DNA from: Serratia bockelmannii
GTDB lineage: Bacteria > Pseudomonadota > Gammaproteobacteria > Enterobacterales > Enterobacteriaceae
Length of the DNA: 64,000 nucleotides
Assembly: GCF_008011855.1 (NCBI RefSeq)
Contig: NZ_VOUX01000033.1
Span: 806,001-870,000, forward strand
Direction: 5' to 3'
Shown here: positions 28,001-40,000 of the stretch, piece after piece
Layout: every line of letters begins with the position of its first letter
Numbering within the stretch: the first letter of the stretch is position 1
Notes under the pieces: generated by a model
What the model was told of the DNA's origin: nothing
The model's database searches: none
The model's input: only the letters and a program-made list of their open reading frames with translations
Program-made: the position numbers and the translations under genes

Positions 28001-31000
28001 TTCACAACGGCATACACAGCATCACCGTCCGCCAGCGCTTGCGCCAAAGGTTTCAGCACGACAATACCTACCCCTTGTCCTTCAATGGTTCCCGCCGCTT
28101 GCGCATCAAACGGACGGCAGTGACCATCAGGTGAGAAGATCATCCCTGGCTGGTACAGGTAACCACCGCGCGCTAATTGACCAATGGAGATACCGCCTGC
28201 CAATGCGACCTGACAGTCGCCCGCCTGCAAGGCGCGACAAGCCTGATGAACAGCGACCAGCGAGGATGAACAAGCCGTTTGGATCGTCATCGCCGGCCCG
28301 GTCAAATTCAACTTGTACGCCGTTTTTGTCGCCAGGAAGTGGGATTGGTTATGAATCATCAACTGGTAATGATCGATCAAATCAGCCTGCGGCATGTTCG
28401 GTAGAACAACGTCTCTTTCGTAGTTGCTGTTGCCGATGGCCGCATAGACGCCGATATCACCGGCAAAGCGCTGCGGATCGCAGTTCGCATCTTCCAAAGC
28501 ATGCCAGGCGCATTCCAGGAAAATTCGCTGCTGCGGATCCATCAGACGCGCTTCCTGAGCCGTACAGCCGAAGAAATCGGCGTCAAAGCGATCGATATCG
28601 TCGAGCATCCCCTGGGCGCGAACATAATGCGGATGATCCAGCAGTGCGGAGTCAACCGATGCCGCCAGCGCCTCGCGCGAGTAATGCGTAATAAACGCCT
28701 CGCCATCGCATAACCGTTGCCAGAATGCCGCCAGCGTTTGCGCGCCTGGGAAACGGCCCGCCATCCCCACAATGGCGATATCGTCCCGGGCATTGATCGG
28801 TCCAGTCGTCGGTGCCGGCGCCGCTTCATGTTGGCGACCTTCGATATGCGCGGCAATGCGGGCAATGGTCGGCAGACGGAAGAGATCTATCAGACCGATT
28901 TTTTGCTGAACCTGGTCGGGTAACATGCCATAGAACCGGGTCAACATGATGGAGTTCCCACCCAGTTCAAAGAACGAGGTATTGACGCCCACCGCCTCGC
29001 AACCGAGCAATTCTTGCCAGATAACCTGCAACTGCTTCACCAGCGGCGTAGCGATTTCGCTCTGCGCCGCTGGAGATGCCTCACCGGCGTCAACCGACGG
29101 CAACGCACGCACATCCAGTTTGCCGTTAGCGTTCAGCGGCAAGGCAGACAACGCAATCCAATAGGCAGGCACCATATAATCCGGCAGTTGTCGACCGACG
29201 TGTTCATTCAACTGCCCGGCGTTAATTTCGCCCTGCGCCACATAATAGGCAACCAACGCCTGACCGACGTTCCCATCCCCCGCCACTTGGCATATTTGCA
29301 CGGTAACCTGCAAGATCGACTCGTGCTGCAATATAACCTGCTCAATCTCGCCCTTCTCAATACGATGGCCGTGCAACTTGACTTGCTGATCCTGCCGCCC
29401 AAGGAATGCTATTTCACGATTTGGCAAAATGCGTGCGCGATCGCCGCTGCGATACCATATCCCCTCAGCAAACGACAGTGAGACAAAGCGTGAGGCGGTC
29501 AGCTCAGGCTGGTTGTGATAACCCTCGGCCACGCCGCTGCCCCCGATATAGAGCTCGCCGATGGCCCCGACAGGCAAAGGTCTGCCGGCCGGGTCCAACA
29601 CCAGACAACGTTCTCCCGGCAAAGGGCGGCCTATCGTTAAAACGCGATCCGTCGCGGCACGCCGATAATGTTTACCGGTTGACCAAATGCAGGTTTCCGT
29701 CGGACCGTAGACATTGACGAGCCCCGTGAAAACAGCCAGGGCCTTCTGCGCCAAATGCGGCTCAAGCTTTTCACCGCCGACCAGAAGTAAACATTCCTCG
29801 TCCCCCTGCAATACCGGTAGGACAATTTCCAGCATGCTGGGCGTTGACTGGATGAAATCGAACTTACGGCAATCCAGCCCAGTGACATGGTGAGTTCCCA
29901 AGGTAACGCAGCCGCCGCTCAATAACGGCAAACCGTATTCAAGACCGAAAATGTCGAAAACGGGGTTGGTCATACTGTACGTTTTCAGCGCTTCCCTGCC
30001 CTGGAAGTACTGCTGCCAGAAACCTCGCAATGTGGCGAGCAGCGCCCCATGCCCCACGCTAACCCCTTTGGGTTTACCCGTCGTGCCGGACGTGTAAAGT
30101 ATGTAGGCGGTCTTCTCCGCCGCAGGTGTGAACGTCGGCATCGTGGCCTGTTTGCGCCACAGCGCTTCTCCCGCGGTGCCGAACAAGGGAATAGACGGAA
30201 TACCGTACTCGGCCCCTTCATCCCCAGACATCGTCAATACGGCGATAGCCTGGCTGTCACGCAGAATGAAATCGATACGCTCCTGCGGATAGTCTTTGTC
30301 CAGCGGCACATAAGCTGCGCCCAGTCGTCCTATCGCCAACAAGGCCATGACCGTCAAGACTTTGCTGTGCAGTCGCAAGGCAATAGGCGCGTGCGGCGTC
30401 TTCTCAAGGCGGCCGGCGATGAGATTGGCGAGTTGCGTCACTTCTGCGTCAAGCTGGGCGTAGCTCCAGCTGCGCTCGCCGTCACTCAGCGCCGGAGCGT
30501 CTGACCGGCTGCATGCGTAGTGCGCCAACACCTGCGATAAGGTGGCGGCATTCCCCGGCGCAGGAAGCAACAAGGGTTGCTCCGGCTCACAATAAACCGG
30601 AGCTATCGCCACCGTCTCCGTACTCGCGTCTTTCGCCATGTGGCCGACGATGTCCTTTAACAGTGCCATCGCTTGCCGCATCATCGCCGCATCAAAGTAC
30701 TCCGCCGCATATTCCAGCTTAATCAGCAGAACGTCCGGCTCCTCCTCCACGCTGACGACCAATGGATAATCCCTCTGCTCATTGCGACCGACGAATTGAT
30801 GACGCAGTTCGCGGTGGCGGTCTTCATCAGGCTGCGGGTAATTTTCATAAATGAACAACGAGTCAAACAGGCGCTGGCCCGCAGGCTGCAGATGAGCCAG
30901 ATCGACCAGGCATCGGGTATTGGCTTCATTAATATCTTGCTGCAACCGATGTGCCTGCTGAATCAGAGGCACATCGCTTTGATGCTCCACCTTCAACGGT

Positions 31001-34000
31001 AGCGTATTGAGGAACATGCCCAGCGTGTTTTCGATACCATTCAACGGCAGCATCCTTCCCGCCACCACGGTGCCCACCACGGTCACGGCAGCACCGGAGT
31101 AGAGTGCGAGCACCTTGTGCCAGGCGTATTGCAGCAAGGCGTTCAGGGTCATGCCTTGGCGCTGGGCAGCTTCGAGCGCGCACCGGCGCTCTTCGGCGCT
31201 CAGTTCACAGCGGCAAATCCCTGCAGCAGAGACGCTCTTAATGGCTGCTAACGCCGATGACTCCGCATCCGGACGGCGCCATCCGCTCAGATCCGGCGAG
31301 GTGTCGACCGAGCTCAGGTAGTCGCGCCAGAAATCCGTGTCCCTATCGCGATGCCGTTGAATGTAGCGCTGCACTGAAGCAAAGAGATCCGGTCTGTCCG
31401 CCGGCTCACGTCCGTGAGAAAACGCCAGGTAAGCGTCATGCAGCGCCCCCACCAGCAGCGGACTGCTCCAACCATCGAGGATGGCGTGATGTACACAGAA
31501 CAGGCAAGCGAAGTGATCATCCGCCAGTTTGACCAGGCAGACACGGTACAGTCCGCTTTGTTGGAGATCGAAGCTGGCCTGCTGCTCACTTTCCTGCAGC
31601 CTGTGCAAGGCGTGTTCCCGCTCTTCAGGCGACAGATGGCTGATGTCATGGACGTGCCAAGGGAAGCGCCCTTCATGATCCACGACCTGCACGATTTCAC
31701 CGCGCCAATCGAACCGCAACCGCAGGCAGGAGAACTGCTGTTGCACCCATTGCCACGCCCGCTTGAACGTCTCGGGCTCGATCGCACAGTGATAATCCCA
31801 GCGCGTAGCCACGCGATACACCCGATCGGCGTCGCCAAATGCCAGCGAATGGTGCAACATCCCTTGCTGCAGACTATTGGCCATGAAGACCGCATCAACC
31901 GCCTGCGCATGTTGCAGCCGATCCAGATGGGGTTGCGGGAGGGCGAAATCGACATCCGATTCGGTTAACCAACGCCAGGATGGCCAATTCATTGATACCA
32001 GGCCATCTTCCAACTCTCGAATAAGCCGCTGCGTCAACCAGGCCGCGTCATGCTCCCGCAGCCGGCTTTCGACCCGCAATTCAAGACGATCGCCAACGTT
32101 CAACACGACGATATCGATCAGATGCGTCCCTTCCTGGGAGGCATGGCGATGCAGCCCCACAAAGTGGTGATCCAGCGCCCAGTCTCCCGCCGCCTCCATC
32201 TTGCCCAGGTAGTTGATGCTGATGCCGTCCTCTTTCACCACGGGCAAACCACACAGGACACCGAAGTTTTCCGCCCGCTGCGACCAACGTCTCAGATTAT
32301 TTTTCACCGCGAGCAAATGCTCCCTGGCATCGCGTTGATAGCTAAAGCGCACGGGATAACGACTGGTGAACCAGCCCATCGTCCTGGAGATATCCAGCGT
32401 TCGCTCATCCGCTTGCCGACCGTGCCCCTCAAACCATAGGCTAAAGGCGGTTTGTCCGGTCAAATCATGCAAAACGCGGCCAACCGCCCAGGCCACCATG
32501 TCCTGCGGCTGCATGCCGAACATGGCGAGGTGCTGCATCAAGCGACAGGATGGCCCTTCCCCCCACGCAAGGGCATGACGCGTCGTCGCGGTTCCGCCCA
32601 GCGCTTGCAACGCATGAACTTCGCTGCCCGGCAATTGCCCCAGCCACTCTTCACGTTCATGAGAGGTAATTTGCGCACGTTGCCGCAGATGGTTCACCCA
32701 TTGGCGATAGCTGCTGGCCTTCTCCGGCAGCGTTTCCTCTTGGCTCAGGCGTCGTAAATCGTCGACGATCACCTGCAGACTGACCGCATCGACAATCAGG
32801 TGATGGCAAGCGACGAACACCCTGGCCTTGCCGTCCGCGTACCCTTCAAGAACGGCGAACGCGGCCAAAGGCCCGCTCTGCAGATCGAACGCCTGCTGCC
32901 AGTCGGCAAAACGCTGCAACAGCGCGGCGTCAAAATCCGGGTGGTCTTCCGGCAGCGACAATGCGCGAATGTCCAAAGCGTGGCATGGCGGCAGCGCAGC
33001 CTGCGGCTGGTAGCATTGGCGCCATTCTCCCTGGGTATCTTTTTCGAAGCGCAGATTGAACGCGTCGTGCTGCGCCACGAGGCGCGGCAACAGGCATTGC
33101 AGACGGGCCATTGTCATGCCAGGCGCCACCAACAGCCCGTACTGGTTCCACTGCTGCGGATGCGGCAGATCATGTGCCAGGAACCATTGCTGGATGGGCA
33201 GCAGCGGAACTGTGCCGCTCAAGGCCCCTGTTTCGCGCTGCACGGTCTGGATGCCGCCAACGGTTTGACGGCCGAGCAGAGTGTCGTAGAACGATGCGAT
33301 GGTGCGATACGTCAGCAACTCTTTCAGCGTGACATCCAGCTGCAATTCGCGCCTTAACCGCCCCGCCATTTGGATACTGGCGATACTGTCGATGCCCAAC
33401 TGGAACAAATCCGCCTGGGTACTGAGTTCATCCGCCGGCACGTGCAGGATCTCGCCCCACAGCCGACACAGTTGATGTTCACGGTCGTCACGCGGCGGGC
33501 AATAAGTCGCCTGCTCTTCGGCTGCGGGTAGCGGCAAGGCGTTGCGATCCAGTTTGCCATTCGCCGTCAGCGGCAAGGCATCCAAAGCGATAAGATGCGC
33601 CGGTACCATATACTCCGGCAATTGTTCAGCCAGTCGCGAACGGAGCATTTTCTCGTCAGCGTTCGCTTCGCCGACGTAATAAGCCACCAGCATCGGTGCC
33701 GGCTGCGCCATCACCAGTGCCACGGCCTGGTGGATCCCGCCGCATTGCAGAAGCCGGCTTTCAATCTCCCCGAGCTCAATGCGATGCCCGCGCAGCTTGA
33801 CCTGGAAGTCGTTGCGCCCCAGGAATTCGACATAACCTGCCGCATGCCAGCGCCCTAAATCGCCCGTCTTGTAGAGACGTCCGTGACGAGGGTGCGAAAT
33901 GAAACGCTCCGCCGTGAGCTGTGGATTTCGCCAATAATTTAATGCCACCCCCATCCCGCCAAGATAGAGCTCACCGGTCACGCCAACCGGACACATCTGT

Positions 34001-37000
34001 CCCTGCGGATCCAAAACATAAAGCGCCTGATGAGGCATCGCGGTGCCATAAGGGATGGAGCGCCAGGCCGGATCGATCGCCTCTATCGGGTACCAAACGG
34101 ACCAAATGCTGCCCTCGGTCGCCCCGCCCAGGCTGATGCAGTCAGCGTGCGGCCAAAGTGTGCGCAACGTCTCCGGCAGATTCAGCGGGATCCAATCACC
34201 GCTCATTAAAAATGCGCGCAGCCTTGGCAGTGAGCATCCCTGCCGTGCCACGGCATCGGCCAGCAGCCCGGCAAGCTGTGGAACGCTGTTCCAGACGGTG
34301 ACTTCACGCTCAGCAAGCAGCGGCAACCACCGCTCCGGATCTTTTACGCTCTCTTGAGCCGGTAAGACGATCTCCGCACCGACGCTAAGCGCGCCGAAGA
34401 TGTCATAGACGGAGAGATCGAAGCTCAATTCAGACAGCGCGAACAGGGCATCTTCAGCGGTCAGCGAGAGGCGTCGATTTACCGCTTGCAGCGTATTCAC
34501 TGCGCCACGGTGATCGATGGTGACCCCTTTTGGCCGCCCGGTGGAACCGGAAGTGAAAATGACATAGGCCACATCGGCGGCGCTGACGTGCGGCAAGCCG
34601 AAACACGGTGGCAAAGCGGTCGCCTCATCCAGCATATCCTCGATGACCAGCAGTTGATAACCCGCTTCGCTCAGTGTCCGGATATCCGCACGCGCCGACT
34701 GTGCCCGGGTCAGCCAGAGCTGTTCTACACCGGCCTGTTGTAAAATATCGGCGATGCGCCCCGCCGGCCACTCGACATGCAACGGTAGATAGCCCTTGCC
34801 GGCCTTCATGATCGCCAGACAGGCACAGACCTGGGCGTAGCTTTTTTCCGCCAATACGGCAATCAGCGGCGCAGATGAGCCCATCCCCTGCTGCGCCAAC
34901 GCATCGCTGTCTTGTTTCAATTGGCCATAGGTCATGCCGATCGCCGCTTCCCCGTCATACACCGCGATCGTTTCTCGATGCCGTGCTTGCGTCGCCAACA
35001 GATCGAACGCGCTGAACAGGGTTTCTTCACTGAGAGGCTGAGTGACGGCATTTGCCCGCTGCATCATTTCTCTTTGCGCTTCAGGCAAATAGTTTTCGCA
35101 TCCCACCGGCGTTTCCCAAGGCTGCTGCGCTAATAGCGAGATCAGACGGCAATAGGCGCGATTCAGATGCGCAATGGTTTCTTCATCAAACAGCTGGTCG
35201 ACATAAAGCCACTTGCTCATAAAGCGGCCATCGACTTCAATAGCCTGCAGGTCGATCCAAGCCTGAGAGGTTTGCGCACACCAATATCGCTGCTCGCGCA
35301 CCTCGCTGTCTTCCAGATACGCCTGTTTATCCCAATCGCCGGTTTGTTGCCCTACGACGCCAGTGAAGACCAACGGCGACACCGCCGAATGGCGATCCAG
35401 GCCGTGCAGTTTCACCAGATCGCGCTGCACATCCAACCCACTGTACAACGCATGCTGAATGTCGTCCCACATGCGCTTATGCGTCGTCTCGATGGTGGTG
35501 AACAGATCCTCGCCGGCATCGCGAAAGTGGAACAGGTTGGTCGAGGTAAAATCACCCAAAATGTCGTTTACGTCCTCGCAAACCGCGTAGCGGTTGAACA
35601 GCGTCATGGTAATGAGAAACTCGCTGTTGCCGGAATATCGCGCGATGAGGTAGCCATAGAGGCTCAGCAATACCGACGAGTATGAGACCTGATAATGCTG
35701 CGCTTGCCGTTTGAAATCCTGCCAAATTTGTTTGTCTATATATAGCGTATGCTCTGCAAAGCGCGGGTGTTCAACCGTGGCCGACGGCACCTTGAGCGGT
35801 AAGTTTGGCCGCAGCGGCATATCGGCCAGCTTGTCCTGCCAATAAGCGCAATCTCGTTGATACCAACGGGAAGCCTTCAGATGGGCCAGATGCTCCTGGT
35901 AGTCTTTGAAGTTCACGGTTGCCAGCGGCGGCAAGACATTTCCCCGATACAGCGCATTAAGCAGTTGATACAGCGCCAGACGGCTTTGCACATCCAGCAA
36001 AATCAGATCGAGACTGATATGCAGCACGTCGCGATCGCGCAGCCGGCTGATTTCAAAAGTGAACAACGGGAAACGGTCGACCTGATAGACCTGATGGGAC
36101 AGACGCTTGCGCACGCGCGCCAGCGCGGTAGCCTCATCGTCGAGGCGCAGGTCATTCACCGCCAAGGCATAATGGCCGGCCTGCGACACCGAAATGAAGC
36201 GCTGAGTCATGCTTTCCGCGTCATACACGGTGCGCAGCACCGGACAGAGGGCGATCAATCGGTTAATCGCCAGCTCCAGACGTTCGTCATCAAGGCGCGG
36301 ATACACGAACTCGTTGTAGATGTGGTTGGCGACGTTGCCGATCTCATAGTTTTCAAAGCGCCCAACCAGATAGGCTTTCTGAATCTCGGTCATGGCAAAG
36401 CAGTCGCCGTTTTCGGCACCGCCCTGCAGAGGTAAATGCTGTAAGTCGCGTTCATCCGCAACATTGATGAAATCGCCAAGGCCGTATTGGGTTCTTCCCT
36501 GCCGTTCACAGCACGCTATCAGCGTGTCTATAGCCGCCTCCCAGGCCTCCAGCAACTGTTGATTTTGCTCACCGGACAGACCGCTGACGACTTCGAGCTG
36601 CAACCGACCTTGCTCTATGTAGCTAAAGAGCGTAATACCGAAAGGCAAGCCGTTGTCAGGATGGCGCGTCTCACCGACCGGCGACATGACCAGCGCCCAA
36701 TCCTGTTCATCCGGCGAAGTCAGCTGTCCCAGGTAGTTGAAACAAACATTGGGCAGCGGCAACCCTAGCTCACGGGCAAAAGCGCCAAATCCTACGCCCT
36801 GATGAGGCACGCCGCGCAGTTGCGCTTTGGCCGCCTGCAAACGCATTGCCGGATCGGGAGAGGATGAGAGCGCACAGGGATAAAGTGACGTGAACCACCC
36901 GACGCAACGATGAACGTCCAGAGCGGCATCAATCTCTTCGCGTCCGTGCCCTTCAACGGTGACATGGGTCAGCTCTCCGTTAAACCAGTGAGCGAGCATG

Positions 37001-40000
37001 CCGTCTGCACACGCCAGCAAACATTCGTCGACTTTCGCATTGAAGGCACGTAAACCCTCGGTTTGCAGCGCCTGCGTCACTTTTATTGATAACGCGAGGC
37101 GGCTGCATGCCATCGTAGCGCCGCGCGCAGCCGGCAACGCAACGGGGCGGTAGTCCGCCATCCTGGCCCGCCAGTAAGACGCCTCTTCCGCGTGATTGGC
37201 ACAATATTGCTCGAAGTGCTCAGTCCACTGACGATAACTCGTTCCCTTATCTCCAAGGCTTTCACCGTGGTAGGCGTTCGCCAGATCGCGGGCCAGAATG
37301 CCCCAGCTGACGCTATCGAGCACCAAATGGTGGCAAGCGCAGAAAATACGGGCTCGCCCCTCGTCGAACCCCGTGACATAACCAAAACGATAAAGCGGCC
37401 CGTCGGCCAGATCGATATCGCTTTGCCATTCGGTCAGCACGGCGGACAGGGCCTCTTGCCATTGCGGTGCCGAGCGTTCGACATGATGACACCGCAGTTC
37501 GATGGCGTCCGTCATCGGTTGATAGCCTTGGCGCCAATGCGACGAATCCTCAGACGTAAACGTCAGGCGTAGCGCATCGTGATGTTGAATCAATGCGTGC
37601 AGCGCTTCGCGCAGGCGTTCGACGTCCAGCGCCGGCACATCCAGCAGAAACGCCTGGTTCCAATAACTCGGATAAGGGAATGCGCAGTCAAAGAACCAGC
37701 GTTGGACAGGCAGCAGCGGCAACTCGCCAACCAATACGCCCTGCTCCCGTTTGCCTTCAATCATCACCTGCTGCTGATGCTGAGCGAGACGTAAATGGAG
37801 TGCATGCACGGTTTTGCTGGCGAACACGTCTTTCACCCGGATCGATACGCCCATCGCCTGGCGCAATTTGCTCACCAGCTTGATCGCCATGATGCTGTCC
37901 AGCCCCAACTGATACAGGTTAGCCTCACAGCTGAAATGCGCTTCATCGATCCCCATCATTTCCGCAACAATGGCGGCGATCTGCGCTTCCCTCTCCGACT
38001 GCGGTGCGACACGTTCCTGTACGACCGGCAGAGACGGTTCAGGAAGCGCACGCCGATCCAGTTTGCCATTCACCGTGACGGGCCATTCTTTCAACCAGAT
38101 AAAGGTCTCCGGCACCATGTACTCGGGCAAGGCGGCGGCAAGAAAGTGTTGTAGCGTCGCCTCCGGCAACGGTGCCTGCGCCGTGTAATAGGCCACGAGG
38201 CGGGGATGGGGCTGTTGATAAACCAGCGCCACCGCCTGGCGCACCAAGTCAAACGCTTCGAGACGCTGGGCGATTTCACCCAACTCAATGCGATATCCGC
38301 GCATTTTCACCTGAAAATCATTGCGGCCAACATAAACGATTTGCCCATCATTCCGCTGATACACCAAATCACCGGTTTTATACAAACAGGCATAGTCATC
38401 CGCCCGCTCATCCCATTCGGTGCAATACGGATTGACGATGAATTTCTCCGCCGTCAGCGCCGCTTTATTCAGATAGCCGCGCGCCAGTCCGACGCCGGAA
38501 AGGTAGAGTTCACCCACCGCACCGGGCGGCAAAAGCCGCTGCCCTTTGTCCAGGACCAACACTTTCATGTTATCAATCGGCCGCCCGATCAGGACGTTAT
38601 CTATATCCGGATCGTTACAGTCGAAATACAGCACATCGATGGAGGCTTCGGTTGGCCCATAAAGATTGTGCAGGGCGATATGAGGCAAACACTGCTTAAT
38701 CCCTTTGACCTGGGTCAGTTTGAGCTCTTCACCGCTGCAGAACACGTAGCGCAAGCTCGGCAAGCTGACGTTTCGATCGCGTTGAATGCCCTGTAATGTC
38801 TCGGTAAAAGCCGCCAGCATGGATGGCACAAAATGCAATACGGTGATGGTTTCGCGCTCGATCAGCTCAATCAGATAATCCGCGTCCTTGTGGCCATCCG
38901 GATCGGCAAAAACGATGTTGGCGCCGTAAAGAGAGGCCCAAATCAGTTCCCATACGGAGACGTCAAAAATGTACGGCGTTTTTTGTAACACCCGATCGGC
39001 TGCCGTCAGCGGATAGGATTTATTCATCCATTGGATACGGTTGATCAAACCGCGGTGCGTGCACATCACGCCCTTGGGCTGCCCTGTGGTCCCGGAGGTA
39101 TAGATGACATAGGCCAGATCGTTCGGTGATATCTGACGCGCCATGTTTTCATCGCTCAACAACTCAAGCTCGTGGCGCAGCGATTCATCATCCAACACCA
39201 CCAGCCGCCGCCCTGGCGCCGCCACCCGGTGTCGGTAGGCCTGATGGCAGATAATTACGTCGGCCCGGCTATCCTGTAGAATGTAATCGAGACGATCGTC
39301 GGGGAATGCCGGGTCGACAGGCAAATAGGCGGCCCCCAATTTCAGGATCGCCCAAATACCGACCAACAGCTCGACGCTGCGATCCAGACACAGCGCAACG
39401 CAGGCGCCATGCCCCACCCCACGTGACGATAAGGCGGCCGCCAACTGATTGGCTTGTAGATTCAACTGGCGATACGTCAATTGCCGATGCCGATCCGCAC
39501 AGGCGATATTGTCCGGCGTCAGCGCTACCTGCGCTTCCAATAAAGACGCGATATGCTCATCTTCTGAATAATCGCAGCGCGTGTCATTCCATTCAGACAG
39601 CACCTGCCGACGCTGGGCTGGCGTGATTAAATCGATTTGTTCAAGCGGCGTCTCCCAGGATTGCCGATCAAACTGGCCCAGCGCATAAACTAACGCCTCG
39701 AGAATATTGCGAACGTAGTCCTCTTCGTAACGATTCTCCGCCGCGGTTAACGTGAAATCGATTTGACCGTCTCGTTGAGCGGCAAATAAGGACATGCCAA
39801 ACTTTTCCGCCAGATCGGGATAAGACTCCAGACGATATTCCACGCCGGGGACGGCGATATCGCCGTTTTCAAAGTTATGGAAGGTAAATAGCAGCTGAAC
39901 CAGTTCATTGATGCGCACCGCGCCACCGTCGATCTCCGGCGCCAAGTGCCCAATGTTCACCCACGGATGTTCCTGCAACTGCAAAATATCGTGCTGAATG

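Noticed and set aside
25069-28788. Ketoreductase or other reductive domain in the PKS module
   Set aside because: KS, AT, ACP and TE follow each other without room for a KR, and no Rossmann motif is visible.
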